Virus record (IMG/VR): IMGVR_UViG_3300031722_000008
Span: 62,001 to 126,000 of that record
Reading direction: 5' to 3' (one strand)
DNA length: 64,000 nt
Source: a virus
Shown: piece after piece, positions 31,631-40,531 of the stretch
How positions within the stretch are numbered: the stretch's first letter is position 1
How the letters are laid out: each line of letters starts with the position of its first letter
Position numbers and translations under genes: made by a program
Notes under the pieces: model-generated
Told to the model about the DNA's origin: nothing
The model's input: the letters and a program-made list of their open reading frames with translations, nothing else
Database searches by the model: none

Positions 31631-31825
31631 ATGGAAAAATACGCAGTAGATTCAGCAATGATAGTAGCATCAGATGACCAATTATCAACAATTAAACAGT
31701 TAGTTAACGTAGTTGGTTCAGATGAAGCAGGTGATATCACAGTAAAAACAGCTAGCCAAGCAGAAAAGGTAATCAAAGATTTAGAAAGTAAAGTAAGGAG
31801 ATGTCAAAATGGCAGAAACAAATAG
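31631..31825 (+). CDS. Hypothetical protein, 64 aa
   Basis: ATG 31631 with GAGGTGA upstream; helical, ends 17 bases inside the next gene. No family recognised. Confidence 0.75.
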   Translation: MEKYAVDSAMIVASDDQLSTIKQLVNVVGSDEAGDITVKTASQAEKVIKDLESKVRRCQNGRNK

Positions 31826-32078
31826 GAATCTTTTCAATGCATTTCCTACATTAGAACAATATGAAGCAGATGAACATTATTGCGTTAATGACAGAGACTT
31901 AAATAAATGCACAGGTAAACAGAGAGCCTACATTCATGGACTATTAGATAAAGCTCATATGGACGAAGAAGAACTTTTCCAAAGCTTAGGTATTGATGCT
32001 GAAACACTGAAAGACTTTACTATTGAAAATGCAGGAGAAGCAATAGATTATCTTAAAAGTGAATTAGGTTGGAATTAA
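31809..32078 (+). CDS. Hypothetical protein, 89 aa
   Basis: Soluble helical protein (GKQRAYIHGLLDKAHMDEEEL, ENAGEAIDYLKSEL). The KQxxYIxxLLxKA helix with AxxxIDxL end recalls small phage single-strand-annealing or DUF3072-type helical domains, but this is only a resemblance. RBS AAGGAG. Confidence 0.77.
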   Translation: MAETNRNLFNAFPTLEQYEADEHYCVNDRDLNKCTGKQRAYIHGLLDKAHMDEEELFQSLGIDAETLKDFTIENAGEAIDYLKSELGWN

Positions 32079-32097
32079 ATTCGAGGGGGGAACTTAA

Positions 32098-32379
32098 GTG
32101 TCAATAGAAATTACAAGAGGATCAGAAAGTAAAACTAAAATCATTCAAGATGCTATAGACTTACTAAGTAAAGCTATCTTAAATGGAGATTTAGTAATAA
32201 ATGTTAAAAATAACTTAAATCAAGATATAGTACTCTACGTTAAAGAAGTATCTAATAGAACAGTAAATCTAGAGATACTTGAACCAAATACCAAGATGCA
32301 CATTCAATGCGAAAATGTTGAAAAACTTACATTATTGGATAGCAATATTCAACTATCAATTAAAATAGTTTTAAATTAA
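32098..32379 (+). CDS. Hypothetical protein, 93 aa
   Basis: GTG start after GAGGGGGG. Predicted beta-sandwich-like second half (VKNNLNQDIVLYVKEVSNRTVNLEIL). No family recognised. Confidence 0.76.
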   Translation: MSIEITRGSESKTKIIQDAIDLLSKAILNGDLVINVKNNLNQDIVLYVKEVSNRTVNLEILEPNTKMHIQCENVEKLTLLDSNIQLSIKIVLN

Positions 32380-32396
32380 ATTTGAGGGGGATAACT

Positions 32397-33302
32397 ATGA
32401 ATATCAATGAATTATTAACAAAGACAACAGGAGAACAAGTAACATTTAAGGCTGTATTAACTAAGAAGGATTTAGCTCCAAAGAATGGTGGAGGGAACTT
32501 TTTAAATATCGGACTTACAGATGCCGATAAAAGATTTACTTTTCCTATATTCGATGAAGTTGAAAAATATGATAAAGGGTTAGTGCAAGGCGTAGCTTAT
32601 TTAGTTGCTGGAACAGTTAATATATGGAACGGTAATCTTCAATTGAAAAATGTGAGATTTAGATCATTAAAGCAAGACGAATATACTGCTGGTGAATTTA
32701 TATCTAGTTATGAAGTTTCTGATGCACTTATCCAAAACTTCAAAAATACAATCAATGATCTTTGTGAGCCTTATAAGACAATTGCTGAACATGCATTTGG
32801 ATTAAAGGGTGATGCAGAAAGATGGACAAAATTCATGACTTGCCCATCAGCAGAAAGTAAACATGGAAATAAAATTGCTGGTCTATTTCTTCATTCAATG
32901 GGTGTTCTAGGAAATATAGTCAATATGAGAAAAATGTACGAAAAGTTAGATATGTACGGAAATGTAGATCAAGCAATTAACTGGGATAGATTAAAACTTA
33001 AAGCTATGATTCATGATTATAAGAAAGTTGATGAATATGAGTATGACACATATATAAGAAGAATACCTAGTGTTGTTGGACATATTTATGATGGAGTAGC
33101 TTATATAGATGAGATAAACAAGGAATGTGATAATATCTTATCTAGAGAAGAGTTAGAAAATATTAAGACAGCTATACTTTCTCATCATGGACAATATGGA
33201 CCTCAACAACCTAAGAGTGAAGAAGACATGTTACTTCACTTATCAGACATGATAGATTCAAGAATAGTTGGTAGAATGGAAGACTGTTCCTTAGAACAAT
33301 AA
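32397..33302 (+). CDS. YhaM-like 3'-5' exoribonuclease (OB + HD domains)
   Basis: 301 aa, close to YhaM size. Residues about 10-95 fit an N-terminal OB fold (KAVLTKKDLAPKNGGG, FLNIGLTD, YLVAGTVNIWNGNLQL). The HD part shows FLHSMGVL (about 163), MIHDYKK (about 204), VGHIYDG, ILSHHGQYG (about 260-268) and HLSDMIDS. YhaM degrades RNA and DNA from 3' ends with metal ions; in the phage it might process RNA ends or Okazaki-type fragments. Closed by a terminator. Confidence 0.8.
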   Translation: MNINELLTKTTGEQVTFKAVLTKKDLAPKNGGGNFLNIGLTDADKRFTFPIFDEVEKYDKGLVQGVAYLVAGTVNIWNGNLQLKNVRFRSLKQDEYTAGEFISSYEVSDALIQNFKNTINDLCEPYKTIAEHAFGLKGDAERWTKFMTCPSAESKHGNKIAGLFLHSMGVLGNIVNMRKMYEKLDMYGNVDQAINWDRLKLKAMIHDYKKVDEYEYDTYIRRIPSVVGHIYDGVAYIDEINKECDNILSREELENIKTAILSHHGQYGPQQPKSEEDMLLHLSDMIDSRIVGRMEDCSLEQ

Positions 33303-33348
33303 AAAAATATGGGGTTGCGATAATCGCAACTCCATATTAATAAAAAAA
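33303..33348 (+). terminator. Strong terminator
   Basis: ATATGGGGTTGCGA-TAA-TCGCAACTCCATAT (one mismatch) between A- and T/A-rich runs. The 90 bases after it hold an orphan AAAGGAGGAAC ribosome-site-like sequence with no start codon, and no gene. Confidence 0.8.
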
Positions 33349-33434
33349 GGAGGAACTCAAAAAATAACACTTAGTAAGAAGACCTTATATTCATTTTAGA
33401 CCTATATTACACATAAAGCAAGGAGGCGATTAGT

Positions 33435-33701
33435 GTGGATGAAAATAAAGTTGAAAACACTAATGAAGTTGCAGACAGTAATGAAGAAATCCAATATATG
33501 GACGAGGCAACGTTCAAGGAACATTTAAAGCAAACCTTTGGTGAAGTATATACATTGAAGGGTTTAAAAAAGAAATATGTTATTGAAAGCGTGGCATATG
33601 GAGGAGTGTTATGTACCAATAAAAAAACAGGATCCATGTGTATATTTATGGACGTAAAATCTGAGACAACACAGTATTTTTATAAATCTGGGGGATTATA
33701 A
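33435..33701 (+). CDS. Hypothetical acidic protein, 88 aa
   Basis: GTG start with AAGGAGG upstream. Acidic N-terminal 30 residues, then a strand-rich part. Ends at the base before the next ATG. No family recognised. Confidence 0.76.
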   Translation: MDENKVENTNEVADSNEEIQYMDEATFKEHLKQTFGEVYTLKGLKKKYVIESVAYGGVLCTNKKTGSMCIFMDVKSETTQYFYKSGGL

Positions 33702-33845
33702 ATGTTTTTAATTGCAACATTAGTTTTAACTGTATTAAGTTGTTTTAATTTTGCTATCGCTAAAAAGAAAAATGGTATAGCGATTTTCGCAGGAATAGGA
33801 TGCTTACTTTTAGCAGTATTAGTATTAATAATTGGGACTATGTAA
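33702..33845 (+). CDS. Small two-helix membrane protein, 47 aa
   Basis: ATG 33702 follows TGGGGGATTATAA. Residues 2-17 (FLIATLVLTVLSCFNF) and 25-46 (IAIFAGIGCLLLAVLVLII) are hydrophobic, separated by AKKKNG, so a helical hairpin in the membrane is likely. Immediately precedes the Rad50-like gene. No family recognised. Confidence 0.7.
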   Translation: MFLIATLVLTVLSCFNFAIAKKKNGIAIFAGIGCLLLAVLVLIIGTM

Positions 33846-33864
33846 ATCGAGGGAGAGGATAATA

Positions 33865-35142
33865 TTGAAATCAATTATAAGAGTGACATATATCAATTTC
33901 AAATGTCACAAGTATCTAGTTTTAGACTTCTCTAAATTAACCTGTTTAGTTGGCGCTTCGGACAAAGGTAAGTCAGCTAGTATCAAGGGAATTAAATGGT
34001 GTCTTTTTAATAAGTATTCAGGTAGTATTATTAATTTTGATGCCACACAAGCTACGGTAATAGTAGAATTTGATGATGGGACTATAATAAAAAGAAGCAT
34101 AGGTTCTGAAGATAATACTTATAATATAACTTATAGTGATGGCAGAGAACTTGAAATGAAAGACTTTGGTGCAGGAACTATAAAAGAAGTAGCAGAAGCT
34201 CATGGTATGCTGGACTCTGATTTTTTCAGAAATATAGGAAACCAATTAGACAAAGCATTCTTTTTAGGAGAAACTCCAACAAATAAAGGTGCGTTAATTG
34301 GTAAGTTAGCACAAACAGATGTTATTGATTTATCCATCAGTAATACTGGTAGTGAAATCAGAGCCAAGAATGCAAAACATAAGGAATATAAAAAAGACTT
34401 AAAAGAAACTAAGGCAAGTTTAGCTGACTTGAAAGGTCTTCCTTCTATGGAAAAAGCTATCGAGTATGCTGAGAAAAGACAAGAGAAGATATTATATTTA
34501 GAAAACAAATTAAAAAATATCAACAGTGCAGTTAAGAAATTAGGTGAATATAAATCCAAAAAAGAGCAAATGGAGAAAGTGGCATCATGTACCGATGTAT
34601 CCGAAGAAGCTATAAAATTACTTGATGAAGCTATTGATATTAATGAAAAAATAAGCACAATTAAGAAAACATTAGATTCTCTTAATTCTTATAAAAAGAA
34701 GTCTGCATCAGCTAAAGAAATAATTGACAGGGTAAGCATAGAAGATATTAGTGTTGCTATTGAGCAAATCGATGAGATTATATTATTGACAACTAATATT
34801 AAAAATATGAAAGATAGAAATGCCCGATTGAAAGAACTACTCAAAAAGAAATTTGAATTAGAGGAATTACCAAAAAGCGAAGATATTGATTCAGTTATTG
34901 AAAATTTAGATAAAGGAATAGAAATTCTAGAATCTCTATCTAGAATAAAACCTGTTAATGATAAATATAAGAAAGAAATTTTAAGAAAAGAAAATGGAGA
35001 AAAGGTTATTGAAGATTTAGACAAAAAACATGATGACGTAGTTGAAGAATACAAAAATGGATTACGTGAGTCAAAACGTTGCGAAGTATGTATGTCCGTA
35101 ATGACAGAAGAACATATTCACAATATAGAAGAATATATGTAG
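33865..35142 (+). CDS. Rad50/SbcC-like ATPase, N-terminal half ending at the zinc hook
   Basis: 425 aa from TTG 33865 after GAGGGAGAGG. Residues about 30-42 hold Walker A (GASDKGKS) within a Rad50-type N-lobe (IRVTYINFKCHKYLVLDFSKL). From about 150 on it is coiled coil. The last 20 residues contain CEVC, the CxxC of a Rad50 zinc hook, and then the gene stops. Walker B, signature and the return coil are missing here; the former two are in 39912-40514. A complete SbcC/gp46 function would need both products. Confidence 0.82.
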   Translation: MKSIIRVTYINFKCHKYLVLDFSKLTCLVGASDKGKSASIKGIKWCLFNKYSGSIINFDATQATVIVEFDDGTIIKRSIGSEDNTYNITYSDGRELEMKDFGAGTIKEVAEAHGMLDSDFFRNIGNQLDKAFFLGETPTNKGALIGKLAQTDVIDLSISNTGSEIRAKNAKHKEYKKDLKETKASLADLKGLPSMEKAIEYAEKRQEKILYLENKLKNINSAVKKLGEYKSKKEQMEKVASCTDVSEEAIKLLDEAIDINEKISTIKKTLDSLNSYKKKSASAKEIIDRVSIEDISVAIEQIDEIILLTTNIKNMKDRNARLKELLKKKFELEELPKSEDIDSVIENLDKGIEILESLSRIKPVNDKYKKEILRKENGEKVIEDLDKKHDDVVEEYKNGLRESKRCEVCMSVMTEEHIHNIEEYM

Positions 35143-35153
35143 GAGGGTCAATT

Positions 35154-38100
35154 ATGGCATGCAAATTTTATCAGTTACACGATCATACAGAGAAAAGCTT
35201 AAATGATGGTATGATTAAAGTTAAAAAGCTTGCAAAGAAATTAAAAGAACAGGGCGTAGATAAATTTGCTGTTACTGAACATGGAGAAATGATGGATATG
35301 CCCGCAGCGTATTTAGCGCTTAAAGATGAAGATATCGAACTTATCGTTGGAATGGAAACATATGTTGCTCCAAGAAAAAGAAGTGATAAGGAAAAAAGCG
35401 AAGGTGATGATGCTAATTATCATCTAGTACTTCTTGCGGAAAACAACGAAGGCTATGATAACCTTAAAATCCTTGCATCTGAAGCTGCACTGAACGGATT
35501 TTACTATAAGCCTAGAGTAGATAAGGAACTTCTTAGACAATACCATAAGGGCATCATAGCATCAAGTGCTTGTCTTGGAGGAAGTATAAATCAATTCCTT
35601 TTAGAAGATAAATATGAAGAAGCTAAATTAGAGGCTCTTGAATATTTAGATATATTTGGTGAAGGGAATTTCTTCTTAGAACTTCAAAGGCATGGACTTA
35701 GAGAACAAGAGCAGATTGAGCCTATGATTCTTAGATTAAGTAGAGAAACTGGAATACCACTCATAGCAACTAATGATTGTCATTACCTAAATAAAGAAGA
35801 TTGGGAAGCTCACGATATACTTATGGCAATTCAAGCAGGAACAACTATTGATGATACTAAGAGAAAAATTTATACTTCTCATGAGTTTTATGTAAAGTCT
35901 CCCGAAGAAATGATTCATCTGTTTCGTGACGTACCCGAAGCTATAGAAAACACCGTAAGAATAGCAGATAGGTGTCACGTTGAATTAGAATTTGGAGTTA
36001 ATAAAATACCACCATTCAAACTTCCAAATGGATACAAAGGCACGGAGAATGATTTTTTAAGGGAAATAGTTGAAGGCAATGCTAAAATAAAATATTCAGG
36101 AATATCAGAAGAAGTTCAAGAAAGAATAGATTTTGAACTTGAAGTAATTGAAAGAATGGGATATGTAAACTACTTCCTTATTAATTGGGACTTCTTTAGA
36201 TTCTGTAGAGAGGGTACTTATGAAATAGAAGATGCTCCAAATACTGATTGGGACCCAATACTAACAGGTCCTGGTAGAGGTTCGGGAGCTGGATCAATAG
36301 TTGCTTATTGTACTGATATTACTAAAATTGAACCACTCCAGTTCAATTTATTATTTGAAAGATTCTTATCGCCGGAAAGAGTATCAATGCCGGATATCGA
36401 TAGTGATTTCGAAGATACTCGAAGACAAGAAGTTATTGATTATGTTGTATATAAATATGGAAGAGAATGTATATCTCAAATAATAACTTTTGGAACACTA
36501 GCAGCGAGAGCAGTAATAAGAAGAGTGGGGAAAGCATTGGATTATCCATACGCAGTATGTGACAAAATAGCAAAATCTATACCTGCAGAAGTTGGAATAA
36601 CAATAGAAAAGGCACTGGCAGTAAATCAGTCACTTAGAAAAGCATATGATACTGATAAGAGTATAAAGCGCTTATTGGACTTCTCTATGCAATTAGAAGG
36701 TTTAGTTACTAGTTGTAGTACTCATGCGGCAGGAGTACTAATAACTGATAAGAAAGGTGTTACAGCCCATGTTCCTTTATGGGAAAATAAAGGTGGAATT
36801 GTTGCTCAATTCTCTAAGGATTATATTGAGATGCTAGGACTTCTTAAGATGGATTTCTTAGGACTTGGTACATTAGGTATTCTTGGTGATGCAAAAAGAA
36901 TGATTAGAGCAAATCATGGAGTTAATATTGATTTTGATGAATTATATAAACTACCAACAATGGAACCACTACAACTTATAAGGGATGGAAAGACTGAATG
37001 CTTATTCCAATTAAATGGAGCAGGTATGACAGCATTTATGAAAGAATTAAAGCCAAACAGTATAGAAGATATAATTCTAGGTATCTCTATGTACAGACCA
37101 GGACCTATGGCTGAAATACCAAAACTTCTATATAGTAAAAGAAATCCTAATAGTATCACATATGAGGTTGATGGACTTAAATATATTCTTGACCCTACTT
37201 ATGGAAGTATTGTATATCAGGAACAATGTATGCAAATAGTTGTTGCGATAGCAGGATTCTCTAAGGCAGACAGCGATAACTTTAGGCGTATTATATCTAA
37301 GAAGAAATTAAAAGAAATGCCAAAACAACGTGAATGGTTCGTTCATGGAAGAAAGAAAGATGATTATGATTATGAAGGGCATCTTAGGCACTACAAAGCA
37401 GATATACTAGGAGGAGTAGCTTTAGGTCATAGCGAAGAGGCACTGAATAAGTTATTCGATAAGATGGTTGACTTCGCCGCTTATGCTTTCAATAAATCCC
37501 ATGCTGCTGCTTATGCTTTTGTTGGATATTTAACTGCATGGTTTATGAAATATTATCCTGTAGAATTTATGGCTGCTAATCTTAATGCTGTTCAAAAGAA
37601 TAGAGCCAAGATTGCGCGGTATATGAATTATGCAAGGAAAGAATTGAATCTCGAAATTTTAGAGCCTGATATAAATGAATCAGTAGAAAGATTTAAAGCT
37701 ACAAAAGATGGAAAGATAATGTATACTCTATCAATAAAAGGAGCATCTATTGATTGTTTAAAGAGAATAGTCGAAGAAAGAGAAACTAATGGTAAATTCG
37801 AGAATCTTATCGATTTTATAGCTAGAACGAGAAATTTCCTAGATAAAAAGACTTATGAGGGATTAATAGGATCAGGAGCATTAAAATGTTTTGGAATAAT
37901 AAAATCTCAACATTTAGCAGCACTTGATGATTTCTGGGATGGATGCCTTAAGAAAACTAAAGATTCCGAAAAGAATGCTTTAAAGAAAAACAAAGACTTT
38001 AATTTCGAAGAAATATTGCTAGGAAAAATAGATGGATTATTACCAAATATAAATGAATATCCTAAAGATATAGATTTAAGACTTGAAAAAGAGTTCCTAG

Positions 38101-38705
38101 GAATGTATCTTACTGATAATCCATTATACAGATATGCATATACTATCAAGACTAGCAATAATTTTGAGTTATCTGATGTTGATTATGAAGTTGATGAAGA
38201 GACTGGAATTATAATGATGTCGAATGATTCAGTGAGAGATAGACAGAAAGTTAGATTTGTAACCATACTAAATGATGTAGCTGAATTAACAACAAAGAAA
38301 AAGACTTTAATGGCAAGGCTAGAATTAGAGGATTTAACAGGAATAGCTGGAGCTTTAATTTGGCCATCAACGTATGATTCAATCAAAAGTAAATTAAAGA
38401 AAAATGAAATCTACATGTGTCATGGCTACTTAATGGTATCATCAGATGAAGCACCAACCATTGTCGTTGAGGATATGGAACTTATGGAAGAAATGGTTAC
38501 AGAAAGAGCAATCATTTCAGTTGATAGTAAAGAAGATGCTGTTGATATCATTAATTACATTAACGATACTGATATGGCAAAAGGTATGACTCCGGTTTAT
38601 CTAGTTTACAATAATCTCCAAACATTACTAACTAGGAATTATTGGATAAACTTAAATCATATGAATCAAAAATATGAAAATAAAATTAAAATAAAGATTT
38701 GGTAG
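35154..38705 (+). CDS. dnaE: C-family DNA polymerase III alpha subunit (DnaE type)
   Basis: 1183 aa from ATG 35154 (GGAGGG upstream), near DnaE length. Order: PHP domain (QLHDHTEKS, VTEHGEMMDM, CHY near 215); polymerase core with GPGRGSGAGS (about 380), PDIDSDF (about 412, two catalytic Asp) and MDFLGL (about 566, third Asp); helix-hairpin region; OB fold about 1028-1110 (VRFVTILNDVAELTTKKKT). No exonuclease domain is fused. The internal clamp-binding motif usual before EKEFLGMYLT in DnaE is not obvious. It lies between the two Rad50-like half genes. Confidence 0.93.
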   Translation: MACKFYQLHDHTEKSLNDGMIKVKKLAKKLKEQGVDKFAVTEHGEMMDMPAAYLALKDEDIELIVGMETYVAPRKRSDKEKSEGDDANYHLVLLAENNEGYDNLKILASEAALNGFYYKPRVDKELLRQYHKGIIASSACLGGSINQFLLEDKYEEAKLEALEYLDIFGEGNFFLELQRHGLREQEQIEPMILRLSRETGIPLIATNDCHYLNKEDWEAHDILMAIQAGTTIDDTKRKIYTSHEFYVKSPEEMIHLFRDVPEAIENTVRIADRCHVELEFGVNKIPPFKLPNGYKGTENDFLREIVEGNAKIKYSGISEEVQERIDFELEVIERMGYVNYFLINWDFFRFCREGTYEIEDAPNTDWDPILTGPGRGSGAGSIVAYCTDITKIEPLQFNLLFERFLSPERVSMPDIDSDFEDTRRQEVIDYVVYKYGRECISQIITFGTLAARAVIRRVGKALDYPYAVCDKIAKSIPAEVGITIEKALAVNQSLRKAYDTDKSIKRLLDFSMQLEGLVTSCSTHAAGVLITDKKGVTAHVPLWENKGGIVAQFSKDYIEMLGLLKMDFLGLGTLGILGDAKRMIRANHGVNIDFDELYKLPTMEPLQLIRDGKTECLFQLNGAGMTAFMKELKPNSIEDIILGISMYRPGPMAEIPKLLYSKRNPNSITYEVDGLKYILDPTYGSIVYQEQCMQIVVAIAGFSKADSDNFRRIISKKKLKEMPKQREWFVHGRKKDDYDYEGHLRHYKADILGGVALGHSEEALNKLFDKMVDFAAYAFNKSHAAAYAFVGYLTAWFMKYYPVEFMAANLNAVQKNRAKIARYMNYARKELNLEILEPDINESVERFKATKDGKIMYTLSIKGASIDCLKRIVEERETNGKFENLIDFIARTRNFLDKKTYEGLIGSGALKCFGIIKSQHLAALDDFWDGCLKKTKDSEKNALKKNKDFNFEEILLGKIDGLLPNINEYPKDIDLRLEKEFLGMYLTDNPLYRYAYTIKTSNNFELSDVDYEVDEETGIIMMSNDSVRDRQKVRFVTILNDVAELTTKKKTLMARLELEDLTGIAGALIWPSTYDSIKSKLKKNEIYMCHGYLMVSSDEAPTIVVEDMELMEEMVTERAIISVDSKEDAVDIINYINDTDMAKGMTPVYLVYNNLQTLLTRNYWINLNHMNQKYENKIKIKIW

Positions 38706-38718
38706 GGGGATTTTAAAA

Positions 38719-38958
38719 ATGAAAACAATGGTAGAATTAACAAATTTAAAGAAAAAGGCAAGTGACTTAAGGGATCAATCAATTCAAGCAAAGGCAACAA
38801 TGAAAGAAGTAGATATCAATATTGAGAATGAAGAGAAAGAATTGAAGTCACTAGGGATAAAAGACATAGAAAAAGCTGATGAGGAAATTGAGGGATTTGA
38901 AAAGCAAGCAGAAGATTTATACAATGAAGCCTACAGTAAAATAGAAAAGTGGATTTAA
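38719..38958 (+). CDS. Small coiled-coil protein, 79 aa
   Basis: GGGGG RBS. Entirely charged helix (EVDINIENEEKELKSLGI). Lies between dnaE and the C-half of the Rad50-like ATPase, so it could supply coil missing from that half; this is speculation. Ends before a terminator. Confidence 0.77.
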   Translation: MKTMVELTNLKKKASDLRDQSIQAKATMKEVDINIENEEKELKSLGIKDIEKADEEIEGFEKQAEDLYNEAYSKIEKWI

Positions 38959-38963
38959 CTTTC

Positions 38964-39000
38964 TAATAAAAAGGGTGTATTATGCGCCCTTTTTATTAAT
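38964..39000 (+). terminator. Terminator
   Basis: TAATAAAAAGGG pairs perfectly with CCCTTTTTATTA around an 11-base loop (38964-38998). Confidence 0.8.
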
Positions 39001-39025
39001 TATGATATGAGTGGGGGGTATATAA

Positions 39026-39934
39026 ATGAAAAGAGGATGGAGTGATTTACAAGAAGAAATATTAAGAGATATATGTGATATAGATTTTCTAGTTCCAATG
39101 ACTGTTATATGTTTTTTGGTTCGAAAATCAGAAACATCTATCAGATTAAAATTGAAAGAGTTAGGACTTAAACGAGCAATATCAGTATGGTCAAAATCAG
39201 ATGATAAATATATAGTTGAAAATTATCCAAATAAAAATATAATGCTAGGAACTATGAGTATTAAGCTTGGCATGTCAGAGAATGCTATTCATATAAGAGC
39301 TTCAAGATTAGGAATTAAGAGGGGAATATCAGATTTAGATCAGTATCTGATAGATAATTATGGAAAGGAAGATTGTATTCCTAAGGAAATTGCTAGTAAA
39401 TTTTGCGTGTCATTATCTCATGTTTATAATCGAGCAGCGGAGTTGAAATTAGTAACACCTCATGAATATGGAGAAACAACTACATCAAAGTATAATGAAA
39501 TCACCCAAAGATATAGCAAGGATAATACAGTAGCCCTTGCTATATCTTTGGGTGTATCTGAATATACAGTAAGAAGGATTGCAAGTAAAGAAAAAATAAG
39601 AAAAGCAAAGAAAATTAAGAAACAAAACAAAAAACCTAAAGTTAAACCTAGATGGACAAAAGAACAAGAACTTTTTCTTAAAGAAAATTATTACAAAATG
39701 ACATCTAATGATATGATGTCAATATTTCATAAATCATCTTCATCAATAAATAGTAAACTTAGGCATATGGGATTGCGAGATGGTAGCCTAAAAATATATT
39801 GTATTGGATCCATTAAGTTTACTTATATTACCGAGGAAGAAAAAAGAAGAAAATATGAATATGTTACAATGTATCTACAATTATTAAATCAAAACAAAAG
39901 GGGAGATTATTATGTCATCAGAAAAGCTAGCTAA
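39026..39934 (+). CDS. Multi-repeat Myb/SANT-like DNA-binding protein, 302 aa
   Basis: At least four helix-turn-helix-like repeats: the WSDLQEEILRDIC block, WSKSDDKYIVENYPNKN with NAIHIRASRLGIKR, the DLDQYLIDNYGKED block with VSLSHVYNRAAELKL, and WTKEQELFLKENYYKM with SSINSKLRHMGL; another turn lies at LGVSEYTVRRIAS. Each resembles a Myb/SANT three-helix unit. A Lys-rich linker (KAKKIKKQNKKPKVKPR) precedes the last. Such arrays could bind repeated DNA sites. The gene holds a 20-bp inverted repeat (39502-39554). Confidence 0.75.
   Translation: MKRGWSDLQEEILRDICDIDFLVPMTVICFLVRKSETSIRLKLKELGLKRAISVWSKSDDKYIVENYPNKNIMLGTMSIKLGMSENAIHIRASRLGIKRGISDLDQYLIDNYGKEDCIPKEIASKFCVSLSHVYNRAAELKLVTPHEYGETTTSKYNEITQRYSKDNTVALAISLGVSEYTVRRIASKEKIRKAKKIKKQNKKPKVKPRWTKEQELFLKENYYKMTSNDMMSIFHKSSSSINSKLRHMGLRDGSLKIYCIGSIKFTYITEEEKRRKYEYVTMYLQLLNQNKRGDYYVIRKAS
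39502..39554. repeat. 20-bp perfect inverted repeat, 13-base loop, inside a CDS
   Basis: CACCCAAAGATATAGCAAGG (39502-39521) and its exact complement (39535-39554) lie in the middle of the multi-repeat DNA-binding gene. No T-tract follows. Confidence 0.85.
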
Positions 39935-40514
39935 ATATATAAGTGATATGAGAACTGATTTAGCAATAAAACAAAGCAAAAAATCAGAATTAGAAAAGAA
40001 ACAAGTAGGTATAGAGCTTAATATAAAAAATTTAAATATAGACGTTCTAGAAGAAACTGTAATAGTGTTAAAGAAGTTATCTAAAACTCAGCGTGATTCC
40101 GCGAAACTAAGATTAGAGGAGTTAGCTACAGAAGCATTGCAATATTCTATGAATGATACAAGAAGAGTAGAAATAAGGATAAATGATACATTAAAAAGAC
40201 AACAAGCTTATGTATGGCTAGTTGATGATGTAACAGGGCATGAAACAGACCCATATGAAGATAATGGTGGTGGAGTTATAGATATTTTAGGTATTGGATT
40301 ACTTATAATATCTCTACAATCAGCTGAACCACCAATAGACGGACCAGTACTTATCGATGAACCTTTTAAAATGGTATCCGAGGAATTTATTCCTGCTCTA
40401 GCAAACTTTATCAGAAAAATTTCTGATGATTTTGGAAGACAAATAATAGTAGTAACTCATAATAAATATCTAGCAAATACTTTTGATACAAAGATTGATT
40501 TCAATCTAATATAA
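39912..40514 (+). CDS. Rad50/SbcC-like ATPase, C-terminal half
   Basis: 200 aa. After a short coiled coil (1-75) come a signature-like NGGGVIDILGIGLL (about 117-130), Walker B GPVLIDEPF (about 146-154) and the H-loop IVVTHN (about 178-183): the C-lobe elements of a Rad50 ATPase. Walker A is absent here and present in 33865-35142. AAAGGGGAG RBS inside the upstream gene; overlaps it by 23 bases. The coil is far shorter than that of the N-half. Confidence 0.82.
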   Translation: MSSEKLAKYISDMRTDLAIKQSKKSELEKKQVGIELNIKNLNIDVLEETVIVLKKLSKTQRDSAKLRLEELATEALQYSMNDTRRVEIRINDTLKRQQAYVWLVDDVTGHETDPYEDNGGGVIDILGIGLLIISLQSAEPPIDGPVLIDEPFKMVSEEFIPALANFIRKISDDFGRQIIVVTHNKYLANTFDTKIDFNLI

Positions 40515-40531
40515 TAACTGGAGGTATACTT

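Noticed and set aside
33341-33434. A small gene behind AAAGGAGGAAC
   Set aside because: No start codon follows within the usual distance and stops are frequent; it is probably a remnant ribosome site.
35154-38705. PolC-type polymerase with built-in exonuclease
   Set aside because: The PHP domain is N-terminal and continuous, with no DEDD exonuclease inserted; the order is that of DnaE.
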